From Tupaia tana (Eukaryota; Chordata; Mammalia; Scandentia; Tupaiidae), in contig JAKSZU010000002.1 in NCBI GenBank assembly GCA_026018925.1, positions 94,808,975 to 94,872,974 of the forward strand: a DNA stretch of 64,000 nt, written 5' to 3'. Position numbers and translations under genes: made by a program. This document shows positions 1-10,504 of the stretch, piece by piece. The notes below the pieces were generated by a model, which was given only the letters and a program-made list of their open reading frames with translations, was not told the origin of the DNA and did no database searches. Numbering within the stretch: the stretch's first letter is position 1; each line of letters opens with the position of its first letter.

Positions 1-33
1 AATGGAGAAGATATACACACAAACACACACACA

Positions 34-296
34 TGCCAGAAAATGGCATTGTGATTACATTGCTGGACTCCCATTCGGCTGGTTCGAGTTCTGGACCTGG
101 TGGCTTAAAACTCACACTGGGCCCAAGTGTGTGCATGCCCAAGATTCCAGAAGGAAGTAAAGGAGAAGGAATTGTGGCATAACCATCCCCCTGGAAAATG
201 ATTTCTCATTTTCACTTTTACTGTCCCTGTCTCTCTTTCTCTGGCAAGCACATACACTCTAAGGTAAAAACTTCTAAAAAAAAAAAAAAAGAAAAA
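34..296 (+). mobile_element. tRNA-derived SINE, long form
   Basis: A long-form copy with its tRNA-like head at the low-coordinate side. The B-box region is GGTTCGAGTTC at 83-93, followed by the 'GGACCTGGTGGCTTAAA' junction, the 'AGATTCCAG' mid-part, a TC-rich stretch and an A15 tail. CpG sites are mostly lost compared with younger copies, so it is a middle-aged insertion. The extreme 5' end is diverged. Confidence 0.8.
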
Positions 297-468
297 GAAT
301 ATGGAATGTTGGCAAAAGTAGAGGTAGAGGTGAAGGTAAGATTTTAAATAGAGTCTCAGGAAGATCTCCTTTACTAATGCAATCAGTGTTATCTTTTTGA
401 AGAATAATTCATATATACCACTCCCCTGCTTAAAATGTTTTCTGAATGCTCACTGAAAATGGAATAAA

Positions 469-632
469 GGGACCAGCAGGTGGCATGGTGGTTGAGGACA
501 ATGGACTCCCACAGGACTAACTGTGGTTTAAGTCCTGGACCTGGTGGTATGCTTTCTCACTTTCCTTCTCTCCCCACCCCCTCCACTGGTCAAATATTTT
601 AAAAATAAATAAAGTTAAATAAAATAATTCTT
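469..632 (+). mobile_element. tRNA-derived SINE, short form
   Basis: The head 'GGACCAGCAGGTGGCATGGTGG' region is followed directly by a TC-rich block, 'ACTGGTCAAAT' and an AT-rich tail. It lacks the roughly 110 bp middle part of the long form. Its tail was later the target of the SINE at 633-908. Confidence 0.8.
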
Positions 633-908
633 CTTTTTTTTTTTTTTTTTTTTTGGAGAGGTTTTTCACTATAGGGCGCGTGCGCTCGCCAGACAGACAG
701 AGAGAGACATAGAGACAGAAAGCGAGAAATCACCCCCCAGGGGGGATGGTCACACCGCAATCCCTTCTCCTCCATTCTCCTCTCGGGATCTTGGGCACGC
801 ACGCACACGCGCCCGGCGTGAGTTTTAAGCCACCAGGTCCGGGACGTGAACCGCGGTCGACTACGTGGGAGTCCAGCGAAATAGCCATTACGCTAACTGC
901 TGGTTCCC
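633..908 (-). mobile_element. Young tRNA-derived SINE nested in an older SINE tail
   Basis: A near-consensus long-form copy in reverse orientation: T-run, 'GGAGAGGTTTTTCACTATAGGGCGCG', TC/GA block, CCCCCCAGGGGGG centre, and head ending CTAACTGCTGGTTCCC. A perfect 21 bp target-site duplication flanks it (612-632 and 909-929, beginning AAGTTAAATAAAATAA). Most CpGs are retained. It sits in the AT-rich tail of the 469-632 SINE. Confidence 0.92.
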
Positions 909-1162
909 AAGTTAAATAAAATAATTCTTAAAAAAGAAAATGGAATAAAGTTAAACATTTTAACAAGGATCCTTCATTCTCTCTGCTTTGGCCAAATGAA
1001 CCTGCTCTTAGTATTCAAACATGTCTAACTTGTTCCTCCCTCCATCCCATAATTGAGTTTCAATACCAGATTTCACCTCTTCAGATAGATAAATTTCCCC
1101 ATCAATCATCAACTATTCTATTTCATAGCATAGCTCACTTTCTGAAATTATTATATTTGGCT

Positions 1163-1164
<2 letters not shown>

Positions 1165-1225
<61 letters not shown>
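1165..1225. repeat. Pure T homopolymer, 61 nt
   Basis: About 61 uninterrupted T residues. No SINE or L1 body is recognisable on either side, although a poly(A) tail of a minus-strand retroposon is the usual source of such a run. Confidence 0.9.
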
Positions 1226-1231
<6 letters not shown>

Positions 1232-1264
1232 AGTATCCATTTCTCCCTTATTGTTAAAGCCAAC

Positions 1265-1445
1265 TATAGAGACCAACAGTTGGCATGGTGCTGAAGGCAC
1301 TGGACTCCCAATGGCCAACTACAGCTTGAGTCCTGGACCTGGTGGCTTACTTTCTCACTTTCTTTCTCTTTGTCTGTCTCACTCTGGTGTACCTATGTAC
1401 CCTATAGAAAAAAATTATTATTTAAAAAAATTAAATAATTCTTCA
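1265..1445 (+). mobile_element. tRNA-derived SINE, short form
   Basis: Head 'GACCAACAGTTGGCATGGTGC', B-box-like GCTTGAGTCC, then directly a TC-rich block and 'CCCTATAG' before an A/AT tail. The middle segment of the long form is absent. Confidence 0.75.
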
Positions 1446-1985
1446 AAACAAACAAACAAACAAAAAATGAAGTCAGTGACTTTCACAAGTCAGATTCCCT
1501 AAGAAACAGACAATAAGCTCTGAGGTTTGTGAGTGGGGGGAAATATTTTTTGTAACATGTGTGAGGGATCCAGGGAGGAAAGATTTGGCAGAGGGAGAAT
1601 GTAAACTGTAGTGAAGTGGCAAAAGCAAAGTCAGCTGACCCTGCAGATAGCTCTGAAGTTGGTTAGCCATTCTGGCATGTCTTAGATAAAAGAGGTGGCT
1701 CAGAACTTTTTGTCTTTGCACTGACCAATGATTGGATGCAGGTTGCTACCAGGAGAAGCCATAACCTTGGATAAGGCTAAGGCAACTTCCAGAAAGGAAC
1801 ACGTGAGTGAAGCCTCAGCAGCCAACAGTCCTCTTGGACCTAGCAGAATGAGTTCCTCTACCCCAGGGGGCGTTCACTACAGTCCACCTCTTGCAGTGCT
1901 CAAATTCACCCTTCTGTATATCATGCTTACTCCATCTGAGAACAGGCCTTCCAGCTGTTTAAACTGGTCTTTTCCTGAAGGATGG

Positions 1986-2156
1986 GGACCAGAAGGTGGT
2001 GTGATTGTTAAGGCTCTGGACACTCCCACAGGGTTGACCACGGTTCAAGTCCTGGATCTGGCAGCATGCTTTTTATCTCTCTCTCTCTCTCTGATCAAAT
2101 TAAAATATATTAATGAATAAATAAAAATTAGATAAAAGAATTAATTTAAAAAAAGA
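1986..2156 (+). mobile_element. tRNA-derived SINE, short form
   Basis: Head at 1988 with A-box region TGTGATTGTTAAGG and B box GGTTCAAGTCC at 2042-2052. A (TC)n run, 'CTGATCAAATT' and an A/T-rich tail follow. This is the 'tcaaatt' tail variant shared with 5787-5946 and 14478-14643. Confidence 0.78.
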
Positions 2157-3210
2157 AATATATGAAGGAAAAGTTAGTTAAAAAAACCTATAATCCCTAC
2201 CACTGGAACTGACCTCAGAGTTAAAACTAACATTTATCATTTACCTTCTTTATTACTCATTCTAGGTTCCATTAAACTTCAGTTAGTATCATTCCTAGTC
2301 TATATTTCTTACTGATGCAGTTACAGACTTCATCCCTGAGGTTCTGAGCCCTTAATCGATATGCTTTCTTGGGTTCCAGCTGCTCCTTTTTTTTTTTTTT
2401 TTTTTTTCCCACTTACCACCAAAACCTGCCACAAGGTCTACCAAGAGGTTTCCCAGTGAATTTACCTGATTAGTAAACAAATAATTTCTTCTCCTCACTG
2501 TGAATGATCAGGTCTATACAACCAACATTATACTACTTTTTGCCAGTTGGTTGGCATGAGGACACTAAAGATGCTGGGTGGCAGTCTTAACTTAAAGGTT
2601 GAATAGATTCTTACTGTGCACTACAGTGGAAATAGTCCTCTGAGTGCTAAACCTCTTAGACTTTAAGTACCCAGAGTTAAAGAATTAGGAGGCACAAACA
2701 CCTCAACTTGATTATTGCAAATAATAGTAAATGAAGCCATTCCAAATACCACCCCTTGGATCCCAGACTTACGCATTCTATCTACTGGGTACTCAACACC
2801 ATAAAATATTGAATGAGTTAAAGTATATGTTCCACCTTAGGAGATGAAGCCCCACTTCTGCAGGTTCAAGTACCCAACTGGAAATTCAGCCACACCTTCA
2901 GAAGCCATCACCCTATCAGGCCAGAAGCTTCTACATGATATAGTAAGTGAAAACCATTGGATCCCATGGTCATTTACCCATAGCCAACCTCCTTGGTTCT
3001 AAATTGGGTTCTGTAGTCTTATGTACTGTTAGACAGTTTCCCATATTTCGGATTGAACTCTGTAAATTTGAGTAGTGATGATGTCTGAGATCTGAAGGAA
3101 AAAGTCAAACAGATATCTGATATAACCATGAATTTTAGTCAAGATGAATTGCTGTGTATAGGAGAAAACAAGGGATTTGATGTAATCAACTTTTCACTGA
3201 GTGTTTTAGT
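2157..3210. other. No recognised feature
   Basis: Single-copy looking AT-rich DNA with a T-run near 2388-2407. I saw no repeat family, open frame or RNA gene. Confidence 0.5.
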
Positions 3211-3220
3211 GTCTGAGAGT

Positions 3221-3580
3221 TTGTCTTAGTCTATTAGTATTGCTCTAACAAATACTACAGACTGGGAAAGAAAAGAAATTTATTTCTCACGGTTCTGCAG
3301 GCCGGAAAGTCCAAGTTAAAGGTACCAACCCTGGTGTCCAATTATGACTGCTCTCTGCTTCCAAGATAGTGCCTTGCTGTTGTGTCCTTACATGGAGTAA
3401 GGAAGAGGGCAAGAGAAAATTCCCTTCAGCCTCAATCCTTTTTATAAGGGTGCTAATACCATTCATGGAAGGCTTTGACTTGATCACTTTGAAAGGCCAC
3501 AGCTCTTAATACTGTTGCATGGGGGATTAAGTCTGAGTCTGAATTTTGGAGACATTGTTATCATTCAATCCATATCAGAA
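3221..3580 (-). mobile_element. Solo LTR fossil, MaLR (MST/MLT1-like)
   Basis: The sequence matches the mammalian ERVL-MaLR LTR pattern in reverse: 'TTAGTCTATTAGTATTGCTC', 'AGAAATTTATTTCTCACGGTTCTG', 'TTTATAAGGGTGCTAATACCATTCATG', ending near 'CATTCAATCCATATCAG'. About 360 bp, close to full LTR length, with no internal sequence attached. It is strongly diverged, which fits an old eutherian insertion. The subfamily name is uncertain. Confidence 0.75.
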
Positions 3581-3767
3581 TTTATACAGTTAGATAATCT
3601 GGATTCATGCTCTATAATAGTCTCTCCATGCTACTGTTATATCCACACTAAGGTAACTGGAACACAAATTGTATAATGACAACTTGCCACATCATTCAGT
3701 CATTTTAGAGAGTAAGTGTATCTGGTATTTGTTTGTATATGAGAGACCTTCACATTTTCTCTCTCTC

Positions 3768-4051
3768 TTTTTTTTTTTTTTTTTTTTTTTAAGGAAGATT
3801 TTGGCTATAGGGTGTGTGTGCTTGCTGGAGAAACAGAGAGGCAGAGAGACAGAAAGAAAAATTACCCTCTCAGAGGGATGGCCATGCCACAATCCCTTCT
3901 CCTCCATTTTCCTCTCAGGATTTTGGGCATGCACACACACACACACACACACACACACCAGCATGAGTTTTAAACTGCTGAGTATGGGACTTGAACCGCT
4001 ATCACTATGTGGGAGTTCAGCAATATAACCATTATGCCATCTGTTGATCCC
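3768..4051 (-). mobile_element. tRNA-derived SINE, long form
   Basis: Reverse copy with T-run, 'GGCTATAGGGTGTGTG', GA block and a (CA)11 run at about 3936-3958 that expanded from the CACGCACGCAC stretch of the consensus. The head ends 'TGCCATCTGTTGATCCC'. Moderately diverged. Confidence 0.85.
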
Positions 4052-4147
4052 AAGATCTTTGCACTTTCTACCCTCTTGTTTGTTTATGTCCAACAATTCA
4101 TACAATACCTACATATTATGAATGTTTTCAATAAGAACCATTTGACC

Positions 4148-4410
4148 GGGAATCAGCAGTTAGCGTAATGGCTATGTCGCTGGACTCCCACGTAGTCGAC
4201 TACGGTTCGCGTCCCGGACCCGGTGGCTTAAATCTCACGCCGGGCGTGTGTGCGTGCGTGCCCAAGATCCCAAGAGGAGAATGGAGGAGAAGGGATTGTG
4301 GCATGACCATCCCCCCTGGGGGGTGATTTCTCGCTTTCTGTCTCTATGTCTCTCTCTGTCTGTCTGGCGAGCGCACGCGCCCTTATAGTGAAAACCTCTA
4401 AAAAAAAAAA
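4148..4410 (+). mobile_element. Young tRNA-derived SINE, long form, perfect TSD
   Basis: One of the best copies to define the family. The head GGGAATCAGCAGTTAGCG carries A box TAGCGTAATGG, and B box GGTTCGCGTCC follows near 4204. Then come 'GGACCCGGTGGCTTAAA', a CpG-rich GTGCGTGCGTGCCC stretch, the palindromic CCCCCCTGGGGGG centre, a TC-rich block, 'GCGCACGCGCCC' and an A tail. Target duplication GAACCATTTGACC is perfect (4135-4147 and 4411-4423). Intact CpGs and the perfect duplication indicate a recent insertion. Confidence 0.95.
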
Positions 4411-4415
4411 GAACC

Positions 4416-5178
4416 ATTTGACCTTATAGAACCTTAATTATGCTGAACATTTATGGCCACAGGGCCACTTGTTTTATGGTCAGAAATGCTGTTTCTACCA
4501 GGATAAAATATCATGCTAAGAACTGGTTTTTGAATGGTTTTAAAATTTCTACCACAGATGGCATGGCCTTGCTCCAAAACTCTAGAGGTCTATGTTGTGA
4601 TTTTAATATCTTGAGCTTGCCACAAATTCTATGCAGCATCTTTTCCCATCATGGTTACTTTCAATATGAAGAGTCTTCAAAAAGTTTATGTAAAATAGAA
4701 TTAAAAGATAAAACTTAAAATGTACGCCTTATTTCTCAGCATAAGTTCCATCAACTTATGGAAGTTATATCAAATTGTATCACCTCAGTTGAGAGCCTCT
4801 GCACTAACTAATAGCCATATATTAACCTAAAACTATGTTAATCTGTTCTCGCAAAGATATTAAATCCTGCACAGCAGCAACAAATTGTGCTACTCATTGC
4901 TTGGTCAAATTTATGATGGTCCACTGTATGGTGCATACAGGAGACAGATGGCGATTTAAATGAAGATAAGATGGCAAAATCCCTCCTTGCATTTTAAGTT
5001 CCCTAAGGATGACACTAAGCCCTGACATCTCCCCAGAATGCAATACTATTTTTGATTTACTATCTTGATTGTGGGTAAGGGGCATAAAAAATTTCTACTT
5101 GACTCCTGTGATAGCTTTTACTCTACAGGTCAGGGAACTAATGCGGATTTCTGTAACTACAACATATGTCCATTCCCT
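4416..5178. other. Mostly unassigned DNA with a possible MITE piece
   Basis: Around 4668-4735 the sequence 'AGTCTTCAAAAAGTTTATG' followed by 'AGAATTAAAAGATAAAACTTA' resembles the left half of the small DNA-transposon family seen at 43388 and 47824. The rest shows nothing recognisable. Confidence 0.35.
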
Positions 5179-5192
5179 GTGTGTGTGTGTAA

Positions 5193-5240
<48 letters not shown>
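5179..5240. repeat. Compound (GT)n-(TA)n microsatellite
   Basis: (GT)6 followed by a pure (AT) run of about 44 bp. No transposon body is attached. Confidence 0.95.
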
Positions 5241-5244
<4 letters not shown>

Positions 5245-5786
5245 AGAAGACATGGTCATTGTGTGGGTCAGTGGGCATATGCAGCCCACTTTAAGCTAGC
5301 CATAAGCCAAAATTCCATTCACTGCTTTAGCCCATGCAGCTGGTACTCTTAACAGGAGGGTCAGGTGACCAGGGTTCTCAGGAATAAGTGTCCGCTCAAA
5401 CCCCTGTTCAGTAGTTCTGAAAATGTCCAAGGCTGAATTTTAATACGTGTATGGTAACCTTAGTAAGGGTCATAGATCCTTTGGGGAGAAGGAGAGCAGG
5501 GATAATTACTGCATACACATGCTATTGTGTTTCCAAGTTCCTCGTAGAAACTCAGTCTCTCCTTCAGCTATGATTTCTGGGTCTGAAGGCTTGGCTCAAC
5601 TGCAAAAATTGATAAAGAATTATAATATTTTATTGGGATAACTGCCCCAGCTCTTCAAACATCCAATCTTGATTCACTTTGGTTGTATGGATTAAACAAA
5701 ATCTTTGTTAGTTTCTGTGTATCTTACCATTGGGATTATCATGTTCTATTAAATATCTTCACAACTTTCTTTTTTCTAAGTTTCTT

Positions 5787-5946
5787 TTTTTAATTTATTC
5801 ATTCATTTATTTTAATTTGACCAGAACGAGACAGAGAGAGAGAGGGAGAGAAAGTTGGAAAGCAAGCCACCAGGTCCAGGACTTGAACCGTGGTCAGCCA
5901 TGTGGGAGTGTCCAGCACCTTAACCACCACACCACCTGCTGGTCCC
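5787..5946 (-). mobile_element. tRNA-derived SINE, short form
   Basis: Reverse short-form copy: AT-rich tail with TTATTTTAATTTGACCAG, a GA block, then directly 'AAGCCACCAGGTCCAGGAC', B box complement GGACTTGAACC, ending CACCTGCTGGTCCCC. Confidence 0.82.
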
Positions 5947-6084
5947 CAATATCTTCATAACTTTCTAAAAGTCAGGCTACTCTGTCCTTGATGCTCATCA
6001 ATAATTGTCACTCTAACTAGGTTTCTAGTTAATGACTGAAAAATCTAATAATTCTTTATATTGTGCATGTGTATGTGTGTTTTA

Positions 6085-6210
6085 ATCACCAGATGACATG
6101 TGCATTCACAGAGGAAGGCAGAGAGAGAGAAAGCACACCTCAGTGGACTGTGGTCAGCCACAACCCCCTTTCTCTATTTCTTCATCCTGCTAGGATTTGG
6201 GACACACACA

Positions 6211-6269
<59 letters not shown>

Positions 6270-6363
6270 AGCTTGTATTTCAAGTCATTGGGTCTGGGAT
6301 TCAAATCAGGGTTCACCATGTGGAATCCATCTCTCTTAGCTACAAGGTTATGAGGCTGGCCTT
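6085..6363 (-). mobile_element. Old tRNA-derived SINE carrying (CA)n(GA)n
   Basis: A diverged reverse copy. The order GA block, 'CACAACCCCCTTTCTC', 'AGGATTTGGG', 'GGTCTGGGATTCAAATCAGGG' matches the family. A (CA)13-(GA)19 microsatellite at 6201-6266 sits where the consensus has the CACGCACGCACACGC stretch. Confidence 0.65.
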
Positions 6364-6547
6364 GATTATATTAAATTCATTTTGTTCATGTAATTGATGT
6401 GTTGTTTGTATCTTATGGGGGCTCTGGTTGTTATGCACAGTAAATATTTGTTAAATGAATGAGTAAATTTATTTCTATTCAGTTTCTGCTACAAAACTTT
6501 CAGGGAATATACCTACAGGACTCTTAGTTGAGAAATCCTTATCATCC

Positions 6548-6808
6548 AGGACCAGGAGATGGCATAATGGTTACGTCACTGGATTCCCATGGTTTGAGTC
6601 CCAAACCTGGCAACTTGGAACTCATGCCAGTCGCTTGTGCATGCTTGCCCAAAATTCTGAGATGAGAATGGAGGAGAAAGGATTGCAGCATGGCCATCCC
6701 TTCTTGGAGGTGATTTCTTGCTTTCTGTTTCTCATCTCTCTTTCTGTCTCTGTCTCTCCAGTGAGCACATGCACCCCATAGCAAAAATATCTCTTAAAAA
6801 AAAAAAAA
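6548..6808 (+). mobile_element. tRNA-derived SINE, long form
   Basis: Head GGACCAGGAGATGGCATAATGG, B box GGTTTGAGTCC, 'CCCAAAATTCTGAGATGAGAATGG', TC block, 'CACCCCATAGCAAAAAT' and an A12 tail. CpGs are largely lost. Confidence 0.85.
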
Positions 6809-6809
6809 C

Positions 6810-9380
6810 TTATCATTTGATTTTTTTATATGTAAACTCAATGACCATAATTTCATGGTTCCATGTGCTCATTGATCTTACTTTTTATTGCCTTTATCTC
6901 AAATGAAAGTATTATTCTGTTCTCTTAATTATAGGTGCTCACTTACACAATAAAGGAATTTCCATTCAGCATGAAATCCAGCATTCAGATGTGGAATTAG
7001 TAGCAGAGACATACTTAGAATAAATTTTGTTATTTAGTTGTAACCAAATGGCCTGATGATAAATAAATTAACAGCATTTTTAATGCCTAATGTGTCAGAA
7101 CTCTCTAAACAACTAAGCATTAGTTCTCTCATTGTGTAATCTTCTATCCAGTGTGAGGTTAACAGTAACCCAACCCAATTCCAAACTTAAAAGATAATAT
7201 TACCCAAATGATCTCACTTCTGTTCAATTTTAAAAAAATGAATTTGCTTCCTAACAATCTGACAACACATTGCGAATTAAATGTGGCATCTTCCTGGCAT
7301 ATTTGCCAGTTTTTAAATCACAAAATAGAACACAAACTGGAATTTAAAGCAATACAATACAAGTGAAAAGAGAGTTCCTCACCTTCTGATTTCTAACCTG
7401 TAAGAAAAAATGAAATAGATGTTGGCATTTACACAAAGCTTAATGAGATTTTTAATTTGCTTCTAAACATCAGATGTAGTCTTTGATATGTGAAAGCTAA
7501 AAAGGAGGATCAGAGTTAATGCTTCCTAATCCAGTTCAAATTGTTCACAAAAATACTGAGGTAGAAAAGTAGTTTTGTAGATGGAAAACATTCCTATCTC
7601 CTTTTTGGAGTTGTAGAATTTCTTTGAAATAAGTGCATGGCATTTTGAAGATATTTCCCTGCTTATCTTTTATATAAAGGGACTTTTCTCCATTTTATAA
7701 CATATTTTGAACCGATCTTGAATCAAGAGTAAATTTCTTAATATTATTGGCACTTTGTTTATCATAGATATTGATAAGTGTGAATGAAATTGGAGATGAA
7801 ATAAATCAGAGAACTCCGTTCAGAATAATATTACTCCAATTGCATGCTTACTTACTTGGCTCTGCTTCCCAGACCCTGTTCCCTGGTGACAAATTATGCT
7901 ATATTTGTAAATGGTGCTAAAGTACAGGAAGAAGGTGAAATACTTAGATGAGATAGTCTCTCACACAAGAAGAAGCTCATCTGAGAACAGATAGCAAAGT
8001 GAAGATTGGAAGAACTCCATTACCCCACGATTTTGGTGATCATTGCATTGCAGCCTTATTTTCCACCTATTTTTACGTACTCTTAACCACCTCTAGGTTG
8101 AATCACTTCCTCTGAACCACTATTGAAATCTTAGCAACTGTATATTAATGTTTTCTTATCTGAGCTTGAAATTAAAAAACCTTGGCTCAAAGAGAGAGCC
8201 CAGGCCATTCATAGTTGCAATTCCAAGGCCAGTCCACTGGTAGGCTCCATTCTTAACTAGCTTTCAGCGCAAGGAGAGTTGCAGTATTGTTTCTCTTGAC
8301 TTTTAAAAAATGTCCATAGAATGAGAGGTACAATATTAGTTAAAACAGGTCACTTGAATCATGTATCAAGTGGAAATAGGCATATTTTTTCAGCCCACTT
8401 CAAAGGTAATGATAAACAAAGCAACAATTTGTAAAATTAACAGTGAGGTTTGGGTTCCACTTAATACAAACAAGCTAAATCCAAAATTAGATTCTTGCCA
8501 CCGTCATTAGCCAAGCCCCAGTTGTCCCTGGGATTGTGGCACATATGGTCTGTGAGATCACCCACAGTCTTCAGATCCCCTCTTAGATGACCATATGGAC
8601 TGGCTGAAGTCCCAGGAAGCATGAGGGCGACCAGACATTCCACTGCCCAGTATTTCAGAGTGTCTTCACTTTGTGCGATTACCAAGGTATGTTTTCCATA
8701 ATTATAAGTTTTCAAATCCGTAATTTGGTATATTTTAAAACATTTTAATTTTCAAAATACATTTAAGTTCTTTCCCCTGAGTATACCCCATATCATTTCT
8801 TTGAACAGCTGCAACAATAACAATATACAGTCAATTCCCACTAAAGGAACATTTTATAATTTTTTAAATATTAATTGCAGTTTTTAGGCTTGATCAAATT
8901 GCAATATTTCTCCTCCTTTAAGTGTTCAGTTAAGTACTCTTTGTAAGAATTTAATTTTAAATTATTTTGCATCTATTAAAAAGTCCAAAGGCATGCTCAG
9001 CTCAGATATCTTATTTTTATCCTTTATAGTTTTGTAATACCAGTATATTATTATACAGTATATAGAGGTACATATTATATATATAATATTTATATATATA
9101 ACATAAAAATATGTGTGTGTGTGTGTGTGTGTATCTATCAGTCAATCTATTCATCTATCTCTTTATTTATCTTTCTATCTTCTGAACTTATAAGGAAAGA
9201 AATAAGTAAAATGATTTAGGGATGTACCATGTGTTAGGTCTATTTTTATACTTTTGATATATTATCTTATTTAATTCCTGTAAGATAGGTGAATCAAACA
9301 TAGGACAATAAGAACTCAGAAAGTTTAGATTTACGTTTTAGCTTGCCCTTTGATCCTTCAAGTAATCTATGGTTGTAAAC
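6810..9380. other. Long SINE-free stretch; (TG)n near 9111-9132
   Basis: About 2.6 kb of AT-rich, apparently unique sequence. At 8461-8715 there is a minus-strand open frame of 84 codons without a recognisable family. A (TA)/(TG) microsatellite lies at 9060-9135. No exon signals could be supported. Confidence 0.5.
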
Positions 9381-9393
9381 ATTCTAGTGGCAA

Positions 9394-9676
9394 GGGACCA
9401 GCAGGTGACACAATGGCTATGTCTCTGGACTCCCATGTAGTGAACCACAGTTCGAGTCCTGGACCCGGTGGCTTAAACTCATGCCAGGCACGTGTGCGTG
9501 CATGCCCAAGATCCCAAGAGGAGAATGGAGGAGAAGGGATTGCGGCATGGCCATCTCCCCTGGGGGATCATTTCTTGCTTTCTGTCTCTCTGTCTGTCTC
9601 TGTCTTTCTGGCAAGTGCACATGCCCTATAGCAAAAAAAGCCTCTCCAAAAAAAAAAAAAAAAAAAAAAAACAACT
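9394..9676 (+). mobile_element. tRNA-derived SINE, long form
   Basis: Near-consensus copy, head GGGACCAGCAGGTGACACAATGG and B box GTTCGAGTCC at 9451-9460. The A tail is about 22 nt. The duplication TTCTAGTGGC flanks it at 9382-9391 and 9677-9686. Confidence 0.92.
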
Positions 9677-9754
9677 TTCTAGTGGCCACATTGATCTTCA
9701 GACAGACACAGTTATGAGGCAAGACAGAAGACTAGAAAGAACAGCCTAATTTAA

Positions 9755-9925
9755 TTCAGATCAGACCTGGGTTCTAAATTTTGCGGTAAAATTTTAAGCA
9801 AATTACTTAACTTTTCTCATCTGAAAAATAAAGATATTAATATCCACTTGAAAAATTTGTCTTGAAGATGAATTCAAATCACTTATATAAAGCTCATGGC
9901 CCATGATAAACAAAGCCTGATAGAT
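9755..9925 (+). mobile_element. MIR SINE relic
   Basis: Matches the MIR core pattern in order: 'CCTGGGTTCTAAAT', 'CAAATTACTTAAC', 'CTCATCTGAAAAATAAAGAT', then a weak 'AGCTCATGGCCCATGATAAAC' end. Strongly diverged, as expected for a repeat older than placental mammals. Confidence 0.65.
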
Positions 9926-10162
9926 ATCAGCCCTTTCCTCTTTAGCTGTAATATTTGACATTTTACCTGTAGTGTTGGAGATTCAGACTGCCACAAACAT
10001 GGAGATAATCATTTCTCTCCTCAGAGTGATGAGACTTTAAAAATATTACATGTGCAAATTAAAATTAATATCCATTAAAATATTTTGTTGCTATATAGGA
10101 AATAATGGAACAAATATTTCTAACTACAAAATTATATCCTTGATTAAAAGTTATTATTATAG

Positions 10163-10357
10163 GGGGCCAACAAGTGGTAATAGTGGTTAAGATGCTGGAC
10201 TCCCACATGGTTGATCAGGGTTCAGGTCCTGGACCTGGTGGCTTGCTTTCTCACTTATTTCCACTTCTCTCTCTCTGTTTCTTTCTGGTGAATGCATGTA
10301 TCCTATAGCAAATTTAAAAAATAAATACATAAAATTAAATACATAATTCTAAAAAAG
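10163..10357 (+). mobile_element. tRNA-derived SINE, short form
   Basis: Head GGGGCCAACAAGTGGTAATAGTGG, B-box-like GGTTCAGGTCC, direct junction 'GTGGCTTGCTTTCTCAC', TC block, 'ATGTATCCTATAGCAAATTT' and an AT tail. Confidence 0.8.
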
Positions 10358-10504
10358 TTATTGAAAGCATTCATTACCTCCTTATCTTTGCCCTTAAAAT
10401 AAATGTTCATAAAGCTGTTTATATTTAACCTAGAATGACAAATTTCAGCATTTAAACAGGATGAGGCTTTCGGATCACTAATGCTTTTTGATTAAAGAAT
10501 TGTG

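Noticed and set aside
4148-4225. A functional tRNA gene at the head of the SINEs
   Set aside because: A and B boxes are present, but acceptor-stem pairing is poor and each head continues into the SINE body, so these are tRNA-derived, not tRNA genes.
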